A DNA stretch of 64,000 nt, from positions 114,929-178,928 of the forward strand of contig NZ_CAQI01000027.1 of the NCBI RefSeq assembly GCF_001046895.1, given 5' to 3'. A program made the position numbers and the translations under genes. The stretch comes from Pseudarthrobacter siccitolerans. GTDB taxonomy: Bacteria > Actinomycetota > Actinomycetes > Actinomycetales > Micrococcaceae. The number at the start of each line of letters is the position of its first letter. Position 1 is the stretch's first letter. A model generated the notes under the pieces. The model was not told the DNA's origin and searched no databases. It saw only the letters and a list, made by a program, of their open reading frames with translations. Shown here one piece after another: positions 16,622 through 24,989 of this stretch.

Positions 16622-17991
16622 CAGAGGTTCCCGCCGGCAGTGAAGATGGGGCCGGTGGAGTTCTGGAGCAGTGCCGGCACGGCCTGGGCCGGATGGACCT
16701 GGGTCCGGTGGAGTGGCGTCCAGGAGGTGTCCTCGGCCAGCTGGTCCGTGGGCGCGGCAGCGGCGTTGTACTCGGCGCGAAGGTCCGTGATCTTGCCGTT
16801 GACGGCGTTCGCGACGGTGGTGATTGCCATTCCCGTGAAGCGCCGGATGAGGTCCGCGGCGTCGGTTCCGGCCGGAAGCGTGAAGGCGTTCGCTTCGGCA
16901 TGGAGGTGGGAGTCGAATCCGGCTCCGAGGGCGTACTCGAACGGGACGGTGCTGTCCTCGTTGACCTTGAAGTGGTTGTTGTAGACGTCCACCTGGCCGA
17001 ACCGGACACGCGGGGAGCGCTGGCCGATGTTTTCGAAGACGTTATGGTGGATGGTGACGCGCAGCTTGCCGGGGTCCCCGCGGTTGGCCGAGTCGGTGGA
17101 GCCAATCAGCAGCAGCTTGTCGTGGTCGGAGAACCGGTTGTAGGACATGGTCACCAGGTCCGAGCCGTTGGTGACGTCCACGGCGCCGTCGTGCACCTGG
17201 TAGGGGCGGCCGAAGTACAGCGGCTGGGAGCTGTCCAGGTTGGGGGCGTCAGTGAATTCGGAGTGGTCGATCCAGACGTGGGTGGCTTTGTTGATGACCT
17301 GGAGCAGATCGTATTCGCTGTTCCAGTTGCCCTCGGCGCCGTCCGTGGGGTCCCAGGCCGGGAAGCAGTCGGCCGCATCCCGCACCGTGAGGTTGCGGAT
17401 AATCACATTGGTGGCGCCGTTGACGCGGAGCGCGGCGCCGGTGATGCTGCTCTCCGGGGTGGCGCCGACGATGGTGGTGTTGCTGGGGATGTCCCACCGG
17501 ATGGTCTTGGCCTGGTTTGCTGCGGCGAGTCGCCTGGCGCTTTCCTGCGGTCCGGCGGGCTCCTCGGTGCGGCCGTACGTTGCGGGGTCGAAGTCCTGAA
17601 GGTACTGCCCCAGGCTGAAGCCGGTGCCTGCGGCGTAGTCTTCGCAGGTCAGCGGCTTCCCGTCCGCGGCGATGTTGGCGTCGATGGTTCCGTGGACGCG
17701 GACGATCTTGGGCTGGGTGCCGGCGGTTGCGAAGGCGGCCAGCAGTTCGGTTTTGGTGGACACGTCATAAACGTTCTCGTCTGCCGCCGCTGAGCCTCCC
17801 GTGGTTCCGGTTCCCTCGGATGCCCAGCCGTTGCCTGCGGAAAGTACCTGGCGCTCCAGCGGGGTTTGGGCGGTCTGGGCGATAGGGTCCGCCGCCGGGT
17901 TGGGAGATGCTCCGGCAGGAGCCGAAATGGCCAGTGCTCCTGCTACGGCAATGGCTGCGGACATGGATAAGCGGGTACTGCGTTTTCGCAT
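16621..17991 (-). CDS. Secreted pectate lyase, PL1 family
   Basis: This 456-residue protein begins with a clear signal peptide (MRKRSTRLSMSAAIAVAGAL, cut after an ASA-type site) and continues as a parallel beta-helix. PL1 features are visible: VIIRNLTVRDAADCFP, WNSEYDLLQV, THVWIDHSEFTD, the calcium-binding region DGAVDVTNGSDLVTMSYN and TIHHNVFENIGQRSPRVRFG, which holds the catalytic Arg. It cleaves de-esterified polygalacturonate by beta-elimination outside the cell. The ATG at 17991 follows a GGAAGAG site; the longer frame to 18108 lacks one and would bury the signal peptide. It is the first gene of the coupled pectin operon, with a candidate operator about 90 bases upstream. Confidence 0.9.
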   Translation of the reverse strand: MRKRSTRLSMSAAIAVAGALAISAPAGASPNPAADPIAQTAQTPLERQVLSAGNGWASEGTGTTGGSAAADENVYDVSTKTELLAAFATAGTQPKIVRVHGTIDANIAADGKPLTCEDYAAGTGFSLGQYLQDFDPATYGRTEEPAGPQESARRLAAANQAKTIRWDIPSNTTIVGATPESSITGAALRVNGATNVIIRNLTVRDAADCFPAWDPTDGAEGNWNSEYDLLQVINKATHVWIDHSEFTDAPNLDSSQPLYFGRPYQVHDGAVDVTNGSDLVTMSYNRFSDHDKLLLIGSTDSANRGDPGKLRVTIHHNVFENIGQRSPRVRFGQVDVYNNHFKVNEDSTVPFEYALGAGFDSHLHAEANAFTLPAGTDAADLIRRFTGMAITTVANAVNGKITDLRAEYNAAAAPTDQLAEDTSWTPLHRTQVHPAQAVPALLQNSTGPIFTAGGNL

Positions 17992-18078
17992 GTTCTCTCT
18001 TCCGTCATTGGAATGAACTGCGCTTCGGCCGGGGTCCACTGTGACGCCGGTCATTGTGAGCGCTGACAAGACAGTATC

Positions 18079-18094
18079 GAGAAAGCGGTTTCTC
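18079..18094. promoter_or_regulatory. Candidate operator upstream of the pectate lyase gene
   Basis: A GAGAAA / TTTCTC inverted repeat with a four-base GCGG centre lies in the divergent region between the pectate lyase gene and the phosphodiesterase-like gene. Its size and arms resemble LacI- or IclR-type operators of sugar operons; the regulator is not in this window's immediate vicinity. Confidence 0.35.
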
Positions 18095-18279
18095 AGCAAG
18101 ACCTGCATCGACTGATCAGGCTGTATCTGCGGCTGAAATTGGAAGTGGTCCCTCCCGGTTTACCTGGCGGCAACCAGGAGGTCCGCCCCCGTTCTCCTGT
18201 CACCAGCAGTCTTTTCATGCACCCTTTGCCCGGCACCCCCCCTTGCCGGGCAGACATCCCGAGGTACCAGGAGTACTGC

Positions 18280-19140
18280 GTGTTCGTGAAAAGCACCCTC
18301 GCCGCCGTCGCCGTCTTTGCCTCCCTGGCCGGCACCACAGTGGCACCCGCCCGAGCTGAGGCACCCAAGCCCACGCCCGTCGTCGTTGGCCAGCCGCTGG
18401 CCAAAGCGCATGCACACAACGACTACGAGCATGACCGCCCCCTGTTCGACGCCCTGGAGCACGGCTTCACCAGTGTCGAAGCTGACGTGTGGCTGGTGGA
18501 AGGTGAACTGCTGGTGGCCCACGACCTGGAAGACGCCAAGCAGGGCATCACGCTCGAAAGCCTCTACCTCGACCCGCTTGAGGACCTTGTCCGCAACCAG
18601 CCGGGCCACGCCGTCTACCCGCACTGGGACGGCAGCCTGCAGCTCCTGATCGACATCAAGAGTGAGGGCGAGGCCACCTATGCTGCCGTCGAGCAGGAAC
18701 TGGCCGAGCATCGGGACATCATGAGCCGCTACACCAACGGCAACGTCAAAACCGGCCCGGTCACCGCCGTCATCAGCGGCAACCGTCCGCTGGCCACCAT
18801 GCAGGCGCAGGACAAGCGGTTCAGCTTCTACGACGGCCGCTCCGCCGACCTCACTTCGGGCATGCCGGCGGGGCTCATGCCGCTGGTCAGCGACAACTGG
18901 ACCAAGCTCTTCACTTGGCAGGGAGTCGGGCCCATGCCCGAAGCGGAGCGCATTAAGCTGCACGCCTACGTTGCCGAGGCGCACGCCAACGGCTACCGCG
19001 TGCGCTTCTGGGCCACCCCGGACACTCCCGGCGCAGCCCGCGACGCCGTCTGGACCGAACTCGCCGACGCCGGCGTGGACCATATCAACACCGACGACCT
19101 CGCCGGCCTGCAGCAGTTCCTCACCGCCCGCGCGGCCTGA
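18280..19140 (+). CDS. Secreted GDPD/PI-PLC-like phosphodiesterase family protein
   Basis: This 286-residue protein has a signal peptide (VFVKSTLAAVAVFASLAG, processed near APARAEA) and a TIM-barrel domain of the PI-PLC/glycerophosphodiesterase superfamily. Supporting motifs are KAHAHNDYEHDRPLFDALEH, VEADVWLVEGELLVAHD and LLIDIKSEGEATY, with the second His in the AHD motif and the metal-binding acidic residues, then VRFWATPDTP and INTDDLAGLQ. The closest match in pattern is the uncharacterised AIM6-like subgroup. GTG at 18280 follows CAGGAG with six-base spacing and begins the signal peptide, so longer versions are unlikely. It is followed after 27 bases by another secreted phosphoesterase-like gene. 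The substrate is unknown. Confidence 0.75.
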   Translation: MFVKSTLAAVAVFASLAGTTVAPARAEAPKPTPVVVGQPLAKAHAHNDYEHDRPLFDALEHGFTSVEADVWLVEGELLVAHDLEDAKQGITLESLYLDPLEDLVRNQPGHAVYPHWDGSLQLLIDIKSEGEATYAAVEQELAEHRDIMSRYTNGNVKTGPVTAVISGNRPLATMQAQDKRFSFYDGRSADLTSGMPAGLMPLVSDNWTKLFTWQGVGPMPEAERIKLHAYVAEAHANGYRVRFWATPDTPGAARDAVWTELADAGVDHINTDDLAGLQQFLTARAA

Positions 19141-19167
19141 GCCCTTCTTCGAGACAGGAACATTGCG

Positions 19168-20199
19168 ATGCCTTCACACACCATGAAAATTACGACGGCG
19201 GCGCTCACCTTGGCGCTCGGCCTCATTGCGTCCCAGCCCGCCATCGCCGCTGACAACACCGGCGAGGCCTTCACTTTCGGAGTCATCGGCGACATCCCTT
19301 ACGGCGCCGCCGAAACCGCGAAGTTCCCGGGCCGGATCCAGGACATCAACGCCGACAGGGACCTGAAATTCGTCACCCATGTGGGCGACATCAAGAACGG
19401 CTCGTCGGTCTGCTCCGACGAATACTTCGCCAACATCCGCACCCAGTTCGATACCTTCACCCACCCGCTGGTCTTCACCCCCGGGGACAACGAATGGGTG
19501 GACTGCCACCGCACCAACAACGGCGCCTACAACCCGCTGGAGCGGCTGGACAAGCTGCGGGAAGTCTTCTTCGACGAGCCCGGCAAAACCCTCGGCGCCA
19601 CCATGCCGGTCAAGACCCAGGAAGAACTCGGCCTGCCGGAGAACGTCCGCTTCACCCAGAACCGCGTGGCCTTCTCCGTGCTGAACATCCAGGGCAGCAA
19701 CAACTCGCTCCTGCCTTGGACCGGGCTGGGCGAAACCACGGCCACACCCGAGCAGCTGGCCGAGGTGGAGCAGCGTACGGATGCCGTCCTGGCGCAGATC
19801 CGCGAGACCTTCGCAGACGCCGGGCGCCGCAACGACCGGGCCGTGGTGCTGATGACCCAGGCGGACATGTTCGACCCGTCCCAGCTCGCCGCCGCATCTG
19901 CCAACCCGGAGGCCGTATCCGGCTTCCGTGAGATTGTCCAGGCCATCGTCGAGGAAACCAACAGCTTCGACGGTCCGGTCTACCTCATCAACGGCGACAG
20001 CCACGTTTTTGCCGAGAACGAGCCGCTGGCGGAGGACTCTCCCTGGCTGGAGGTCTACGGCCAGCCCGCCGCGGACAACCTGCAGCGCATCACCGTGGAC
20101 GGCTCCGCCAACGCCACCAACTACGTACGTTTCACGGTGGCCGGCAACAGCGCCAGCGGCGACGTCCTGAGCTGGGAGAAGGTCCCCTTCAGCCAGTAG
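19168..20199 (+). CDS. Secreted metallophosphoesterase-like protein
   Basis: A 343-residue exported protein: a signal peptide (TTAALTLALGLIASQPAIAA), then a domain with the calcineurin-type metal-binding pattern. The pattern reads GVIGDIPYG, FVTHVGDIKNGSSVCSDEYF, VFTPGDNEWVDCHR (GDNE in place of GNHE) and a late YLINGDSHVFAEN. These motifs supply the Asp, Asn and His ligands of a two-metal phosphoesterase. It probably acts on phosphate esters outside the cell and could work in sequence with the upstream GDPD-like protein, perhaps to recover phosphate; this link is inferred from adjacency. A family A hairpin 12 bases after the stop ends the pair. Confidence 0.75.
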   Translation: MPSHTMKITTAALTLALGLIASQPAIAADNTGEAFTFGVIGDIPYGAAETAKFPGRIQDINADRDLKFVTHVGDIKNGSSVCSDEYFANIRTQFDTFTHPLVFTPGDNEWVDCHRTNNGAYNPLERLDKLREVFFDEPGKTLGATMPVKTQEELGLPENVRFTQNRVAFSVLNIQGSNNSLLPWTGLGETTATPEQLAEVEQRTDAVLAQIRETFADAGRRNDRAVVLMTQADMFDPSQLAAASANPEAVSGFREIVQAIVEETNSFDGPVYLINGDSHVFAENEPLAEDSPWLEVYGQPAADNLQRITVDGSANATNYVRFTVAGNSASGDVLSWEKVPFSQ

Positions 20200-20211
20200 G
20201 CACCAAAGCGA

Positions 20212-20247
20212 AGCGGACGACGGCGGGAGGTCCCGTCGTCGTCCGCT
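20212..20247. repeat. Family A hairpin, copy 4
   Basis: Inverted repeat of the CGGACGACGGCGGG family between two converging genes, with one substitution in the right arm (CGTCGTCGTCCGC). Positioned as a two-way terminator. Confidence 0.8.
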
Positions 20248-20262
20248 TCCTTTTGTCCCCGT

Positions 20263-21846
20263 CTAGAACTCGGTGGTGCCGCGCATCTTGCGGGGACGCC
20301 CGTCCGGGTCCACGAGAAAGCGGTTGACCGGGTTCGCCCAGAGGCGCTGGAGCCGCGGCACCGGCTGCGGATGGTGGTTCCGAACTTGTCCCCGGGGGCG
20401 CTCCGAACCGCCTCCGGTTTTGTGCCACTGGTCCAGGGCGTCGGCGGTGGCCTTCCACAGGCCCAGTCCGGCTGCCGGGTCCTGGAGCTGGGGGTCGTTC
20501 TGCTCCAGGCCCAGGTGTTCGGCCCAGAGCTCGAGACGGAGGGAGCAGGCCAGTGAGGGGGAAGCATCAGAACCCGCGCTGGTGTCGATGACCGCGCAGG
20601 TGAGTTCGCTGTCCGTGGTCCAGGACCGGCGGTTGAAATTGTCCGACCCGATGGTGAACCAGGTGTCATCGATGATGCAGATCTTGGCGTGGACGTAGAT
20701 GGGAGTCCCGGCTTTGTTCTCCAGGTTGAAGACGCCGAACCTGCCGGGGGCAACCCGGCGCATCCCCTCGATGGCGCGCAGTTGCCCCACCCGCTTGGGT
20801 GGCCCTCCGAGCGGACCGTCCGAGTCCGGGTAGCGGGGCACCACGGCGATCACGTTCAACTCCCTGTTCTGTTCGAGGGCTGCCGCGATTCCGGTGGCGA
20901 CTTCCGAGGACCACAGGTACTGGTCCTCGATGTAGATCAGCGAGCGCGCCTGGGCGAAAGCCTTCGTGTAGGCGCGGGCGACGCTCCGCTCACCATCGGG
21001 GGCGAACGGGAACGGCGGATGCTTCACGCCGTAGGTACGTAGCAGCTGCACGGCGTGGGGGCCGGCCGGCGGCGGCGGCGGCGCAGTTTCCGGCAGGGGT
21101 TCGGGATGCCGCGGCATATCCGCCAGGCGCTGCAGCAGCATCCGGTACGGTGTGCGGTGGTCCAGGGGATGGGGGTCGTTCCACCTCTCGGCGAACAGCT
21201 CGAGCACGTCCGCCACCACCGGGCCGCGCAGTTCCAGGGCTGCATCGTGCCACGGGGGTTGTTTCCCGTACCGGGGATCCATGTCCACCGCCTGCGGGTC
21301 TCCTGCGTGATCAGCGTCGTCCCGGCGGCCGTGCGAGAGGTCGATTCCGCCCACGAACGCGACGTCCTTTGAGGGGTCGTCGCGGCGGCGGATGACCACC
21401 AGTTTCTGGTGGTGGCAGCCGAAAAGGCGTACCCGCTGGTCGAGCAGCACCTCGCCGCCGGCGTCATTGATCTGGCGGCTCAGGAGCTCGTTGGACCGGT
21501 TGCTCATGGGAGCCGAGATGCGCTCGCCGTGGGATCTCCAGATCAGGCCGCGCACCTCCACGTCCGCTTCGGCCAACCGCGCCAGCAGCTCACCGATGGC
21601 GGGCCCATCCGGCGTGAGCCGCTCGTCGCCGTCGCCACGCCAGTCGGTGAACCACACGCGGTCTCCGGCCTGCAGTGCCGACAGCTCCTCATGGAGCCGG
21701 GCGAAGTAGGCGGCCCCGTGGATCAGGGGCTTCACGAGGTTGCCCTCGGACCACGACGTCGATCCGTCATCACCGGCATGCACGCCGGTGGCCGTGTTCC
21801 CCCGCTCAGCACCGCTCAAGAACCAGGTACCAGGATTACTGTCCAC
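20263..21846 (-). CDS. Phospholipase D-family protein (two HKD motifs)
   Basis: This 527-residue protein carries two HKD half-sites. The first is HHQKLVVIRRRDDPSKDVAF followed by VGGIDLSHGR, the second YVHAKICIIDDTWFTIGSDN followed by FNRRS. Together they make one active site for phosphatidyl or phosphodiester hydrolysis and transfer. No signal peptide or membrane segment is evident, so it is probably cytoplasmic or exported without a classical signal. The layout with a first motif containing a spaced Asp and a C-terminal LWAEHLG resembles the PLD-like cardiolipin synthase group of actinobacteria. GTG at 21846 has an AAGGGAA site seven bases upstream. Confidence 0.85.
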   Translation of the reverse strand: MDSNPGTWFLSGAERGNTATGVHAGDDGSTSWSEGNLVKPLIHGAAYFARLHEELSALQAGDRVWFTDWRGDGDERLTPDGPAIGELLARLAEADVEVRGLIWRSHGERISAPMSNRSNELLSRQINDAGGEVLLDQRVRLFGCHHQKLVVIRRRDDPSKDVAFVGGIDLSHGRRDDADHAGDPQAVDMDPRYGKQPPWHDAALELRGPVVADVLELFAERWNDPHPLDHRTPYRMLLQRLADMPRHPEPLPETAPPPPPAGPHAVQLLRTYGVKHPPFPFAPDGERSVARAYTKAFAQARSLIYIEDQYLWSSEVATGIAAALEQNRELNVIAVVPRYPDSDGPLGGPPKRVGQLRAIEGMRRVAPGRFGVFNLENKAGTPIYVHAKICIIDDTWFTIGSDNFNRRSWTTDSELTCAVIDTSAGSDASPSLACSLRLELWAEHLGLEQNDPQLQDPAAGLGLWKATADALDQWHKTGGGSERPRGQVRNHHPQPVPRLQRLWANPVNRFLVDPDGRPRKMRGTTEF

Positions 21847-21941
21847 TCGATGTTCCCTTCGGGCCCGAGGCCTGCGTTGGTGTGCAGCCTCTTCAGTAGC
21901 CTACGACTCTGTTGGGAAATGTCATCGGGTGAGCGAACGGA

Positions 21942-21977
21942 AGCGGACGACGGCGGGACCTCTCGCCGTCGTCCGCT
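21942..21977. repeat. Family A hairpin, copy 5
   Basis: Inverted repeat of the CGGACGACGGCGGG family, ten bases beyond the 3' end of the leftward NYN-domain gene and about 100 bases upstream of the phospholipase D start. It can serve as the terminator of the NYN gene. Confidence 0.8.
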
Positions 21978-21986
21978 GTGCTCGGA

Positions 21987-23225
21987 TCAGTTGTCCAGCA
22001 GTCCGCCGCTCGCCCAGCGCCGGACTGCCAGCTTCTCCAACACGTCGAATTCCAGCAACGCTACGCGGCAGAGTTCTTCCACGTTCTCCGTCCAGGCTGC
22101 GGCCAACTCCTCCGCTGTCGCCTGGTCGTGGAGCTGGAAATTGGCGTAGGCGAGACCCTGCAGGACAAAACTGACCGCACTGCGCGAGACCGGCTGGCCT
22201 GCATTGACACAGTCATCCCGCACTTGCCGGGACAGTTCCGTGCGATTGAGTGGCGGATGCTCCCGCAACCGCTCCGCCATGGCCTCAAAGATCTGCCGAA
22301 ACTGGGCTTCCGAGAGCGCCGGCACGTCCGTCACCCGGGTGACCCGCTCCTCGACACCCGGCTGCGCATCGGCTGGCAGGGGAAGGTCCTCATTGGAGAA
22401 CCGCTTCGAGTCCCAGACCCAGCCGCCCTGTGCCGCTGAATACTCGACGTTCTTGCCGATCTGGGAAACCCACGTCCCAAACTTTCCGAAGCCGCCCCAG
22501 TCCGTCTTCAAAGAAGGATCGGCTGTGAGCGCCCGGTGGGCCACCATGGCACCAACAACCGGTCCCGGTGCCGTCCGGACAAACTCCGCTACCTCACGGA
22601 TCGCGGGGGAGTGGGCTTTGGCCTTTGCCTTGGCTGCGGCAGGTGCCTGGGGTTGCTCTACAGAAGCTGCTGCGCGGACGGGTTCAGCGGTTGTGCCGTT
22701 GAGGATCGAGACAAAATCGTGGGACTCCACCACGTGGTCCGCCATCTCCCTGTAGGCGAAGGCCACCGCACCGGCTGCGATGACCGTGGTCATCCGGTCG
22801 GCAGCGCGGAACCGCTGGATCAGGGACGTGAAGTCGGCATCGGCCGAGGCGATAAAGAACTCCTCGATTCCACCGCCGCCGGAGAGTGCGTCCATGGCGT
22901 CGAGCACCAGATTGATGTCCGTGCTGCTCTTTCCCCGCTGGGTGAGGGAGGGGCAGTCGATGACGCGGAATCCGGCGCGGGTCCAATATGTGCGGTACTT
23001 CGAATACACCATGGGGTTCAGGTAGCAGTTGCGGATCAGGAAGCGCCGGGCACCCTCGCCGGGACCTCCTGCAGATAAGGCATCGGCCCAATGCTTGGGG
23101 TCTTCGGCAAACCGCTTCGCCGCCTGCGGATCCAAAGCCTGGAGGCCGGTGAAGACGTTGTCGAAATCAACAAACATCGCCGCGCGGATGCCAGGCCGGC
23201 GGGAAGGTGTGAGTGCCGCGTTCAT
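21987..23225 (-). CDS. NYN-domain protein with C-terminal LOTUS-like region
   Basis: This 412-residue protein starts with a NYN (PIN-like) nuclease fold: AAMFVDFDNVFTGL with the first acidic metal ligands, RGKSSTDINLVLDAMD, and EEFFIASADADFTSLIQRFR with the conserved Asp pair. It probably binds or cleaves RNA. After an Ala/Pro/Lys linker, residues 215-290 (VAEFVRTAPGPVVGAMVAHR to GGWVWD) and 305-400 resemble OST-HTH/LOTUS and winged-helix modules, which pair with NYN domains in known proteins. ATG at 23225 is preferred to the upstream Met because the NYN strand starts 20 residues later. The C-terminal domain calls are by pattern only. Confidence 0.75.
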   Translation of the reverse strand: MNAALTPSRRPGIRAAMFVDFDNVFTGLQALDPQAAKRFAEDPKHWADALSAGGPGEGARRFLIRNCYLNPMVYSKYRTYWTRAGFRVIDCPSLTQRGKSSTDINLVLDAMDALSGGGGIEEFFIASADADFTSLIQRFRAADRMTTVIAAGAVAFAYREMADHVVESHDFVSILNGTTAEPVRAAASVEQPQAPAAAKAKAKAHSPAIREVAEFVRTAPGPVVGAMVAHRALTADPSLKTDWGGFGKFGTWVSQIGKNVEYSAAQGGWVWDSKRFSNEDLPLPADAQPGVEERVTRVTDVPALSEAQFRQIFEAMAERLREHPPLNRTELSRQVRDDCVNAGQPVSRSAVSFVLQGLAYANFQLHDQATAEELAAAWTENVEELCRVALLEFDVLEKLAVRRWASGGLLDN

Positions 23226-23281
23226 TGGGCCAGTGTGCCAGCAACGGGGTGCCACCCGCTGCCCTTCGACTCCGACACGCG

Positions 23282-23315
23282 AGCGGACGACGACGGGAAG
23301 CCTCGCCGTCGTTCT
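23282..23315. repeat. Family A hairpin, copy 6 (degenerate)
   Basis: A weaker member: the left arm reads AGCGGACGACGACGGG and the right arm TCGCCGTCGTTCTC, with several mismatches. It lies between two leftward genes, 49 bases past the flavodoxin gene's stop. Confidence 0.6.
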
Positions 23316-23363
23316 CCCTTCTTTTACGCCACGCCACGCACCGTCCCCGCGTAGCGGCGGATG

Positions 23364-23888
23364 CTACAGCCGCGCCAGAAAGTCCTCCGCGAACCGCTTC
23401 ACGCCGTCCCACTCGGTGTACACGTAGTCCCGGGCTGTGTCCGTGTCCGGAGAGCCCTTGTCGCTGGCAATCTTCTTCATGATGAGGCGCTTAATGAACC
23501 CGTACTGCGTGTAGAGCAGGGCACCGCTGAAGAGTGCCACCTGGGCCGGCCGCCAGCCCGTGTCTTCCTCGAACTTCTCGACGTAGCCCTCGGCGTTCTC
23601 CGTATCACCGTGGGCTGCCATGCTGACGGAAAACAGCGCCGATGGGAGCCGTTCCAGACTCTCCCGGTTCTTCTGCACGAAATCCCGCACGTAGTCCTCA
23701 TGCTTGCCCAGGTGCACAGACGCCCCAACCAGCACGGCGTCGTATTCCTCGGGGATGTCAGCTCCTGCTTCCTTGATGTGCACGGCCTTGGCGGTATGGC
23801 CTTGCGCCTGCACCACATCCGCAATGAACTCGGCAATCCTGGCCGTCTGCCCCTCGACGGTTCCGTAGGGGATGTAGATGCTGGCCAT
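23364..23888 (-). CDS. Flavodoxin-domain protein (HemG-like)
   Basis: A 174-residue FMN-binding protein. The phosphate-binding loop is YGTVEGQTARIAEFIAD, and the middle segment AVLVGASVHLGKHEDYVRDF matches the menaquinone-dependent protoporphyrinogen oxidase (HemG) group. The C-terminal WDGVKRFAEDFLARL is also usual in that group. In actinobacteria such proteins are mostly annotated as flavodoxin-like and their partner is unknown. Of two adjacent ATGs the inner one (23888) is five to six bases from the AAGGAGG site and is chosen. It stands alone, with a degenerate family A hairpin upstream. Confidence 0.8.
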   Translation of the reverse strand: MASIYIPYGTVEGQTARIAEFIADVVQAQGHTAKAVHIKEAGADIPEEYDAVLVGASVHLGKHEDYVRDFVQKNRESLERLPSALFSVSMAAHGDTENAEGYVEKFEEDTGWRPAQVALFSGALLYTQYGFIKRLIMKKIASDKGSPDTDTARDYVYTEWDGVKRFAEDFLARL

Positions 23889-24317
23889 CATGGCCTCCTT
23901 GAGGTTTTCAGGTTCTTGGCCCACTACCAGTTTGCCAATCCCCAAGGGTTCGGCTTTAGGGCCGAACGTCCCGGCCGCAGCCTGCTGAGCGACTGAAGGT
24001 ACACCGCCACCATTGGATACGTGTTCAGGTTTCAGTGGGCCGCTGAGGGAGAACTTGGTTTGCTTTGATCAGGCTGGGGAGAAAAAGTGGCAACCCGGTG
24101 ATTCTTTCCTCCCTTTTCGCATTAAATTCTACAATCCCGCACTTCTCTGGAGAAACTTTCGCTGCATTTGTTGGTCAATTCGAAAAATACCGAACCCGAT
24201 TGGTCAGGCCTGCGCTCCACCGCTCGCTACCGCTGGCGGCGCAGTTTCGCGGACTGGCTTAAAAAATAAAAGTAGGTATGGTACTGGGTAACGCAAGCAA
24301 AGAAAGGCGTGATTCCG
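23889..24317. other. Intergenic region, AT-richer than its surroundings
   Basis: About 430 bases hold no convincing gene. The part from 24050 to 24300 is clearly lower in GC than the flanks and leads into the small Lys-rich gene, so it may contain that gene's promoter and a long leader. The open frames here are short and lack codon bias. No tRNA-like or riboswitch-like fold was recognised by eye. Confidence 0.5.
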
Positions 24318-24452
24318 ATGTCCGGAAAATCCCCCAAAAGCGGCGCTGCTAAAAAAGCCGGCAAGTCGATTCTCGAAAAAAGGGCCGACAAAAGGGCCAA
24401 AAACGAGAATAGCGAACTTAATTTCGCAAAGCCGCGCAAAAACCAACGCTAA
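24318..24452 (+). CDS. Small lysine-rich basic protein
   Basis: A 44-residue open frame from ATG at 24318, preceded by GAAAGG about ten bases upstream. The product is strongly basic (MSGKSPKSGAAKKAGKSILE, then KRADKRAKNE) and contains no hydrophobic stretch. It uses AAA rather than AAG for most lysines, unlike the neighbouring genes. Such a protein could bind nucleic acid or ribosomes, but that is a guess from charge alone. The clean start, ribosome-binding site and in-frame end make it a plausible real gene. Confidence 0.55.
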   Translation: MSGKSPKSGAAKKAGKSILEKRADKRAKNENSELNFAKPRKNQR

Positions 24453-24558
24453 ATAGCCCGCGGGCAGCCGGAAAAGGGACTCCTAGCCCGAACGGCTGCC
24501 CGCGTCCCCGCGCGGCGGTCAGGCGCCGCACACCGGATCGAGCGTCAAGGACAACACC

Positions 24559-24903
24559 ATGAACACTTCCTTCACGGCCCTAGTGGTCCCCGCCCCGCTG
24601 GCCCATCCCGTGCATATCCTGCCTGTGGAGCTGGACCTGGCAGCGCTGCGGCGGGTGGCGGCGGGGGACATTGGCCATATCGCCGGGACGGACTGGCATG
24701 CCTACCTGGACAGCGAGGGGATCAAATACGCCGAGAACCTCCGGGCGGAAGTCCTGATCCGCGAAGCCGGCGTTGACGTGGAAGCGACAATCCACGGAAC
24801 GGCCTTGTTCCTGGGCCGGGCAGAGTCAGGGGAACACACCGACGCTCCGCGCCACTTGATCCGGCTTGCCGAGCAGCTGTTCGACATGCCGTTGGCCGCC
24901 TAG
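24559..24903 (+). CDS. DUF3846-like protein
   Basis: This 114-residue cytoplasmic protein has an opening strand (TALVVPAPLAHPVHILPVEL), a WHAYLDSEGIKYAENLRAEV segment and a closing IHGTALFLGRAESGE. That order resembles DUF3846, a small domain common in phages and actinobacteria whose role is unknown ('Y.neeG....NprA' then 'i.GtavvtG'). ATG at 24559 has an AAGGAC site. A family A hairpin follows 43 bases after the stop. Nothing near it suggests a function. Confidence 0.55.
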   Translation: MNTSFTALVVPAPLAHPVHILPVELDLAALRRVAAGDIGHIAGTDWHAYLDSEGIKYAENLRAEVLIREAGVDVEATIHGTALFLGRAESGEHTDAPRHLIRLAEQLFDMPLAA

Positions 24904-24946
24904 CCGGAATGGTCTTGGAGGGCGCAATGGCGGGCCCTACAAGAAG

Positions 24947-24983
24947 CAGCGTACGACGGCGGGAGGCTCCGCCGTCGTCCGCT
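24947..24983. repeat. Family A hairpin, copy 7
   Basis: Inverted repeat of family A with a shortened loop (GGGAGGCTCC). It lies between the converging DUF3846-like and methyltransferase genes and seven bases from the latter's stop. Confidence 0.75.
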
Positions 24984-24989
24984 GTTCTT

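Noticed and set aside
15371..16984. A 537-codon rightward open frame opposite the pectinesterase gene
   Set aside because: It lies antisense to a clear secreted enzyme gene, has no ribosome-binding site and gives no recognisable domain; long antisense frames are expected in high-GC DNA.
24013..24291. A 92-codon frame before the Lys-rich gene
   Set aside because: No ribosome-binding site, no codon bias and an unnatural amino-acid mix; the frame is likely chance in an AT-richer stretch.
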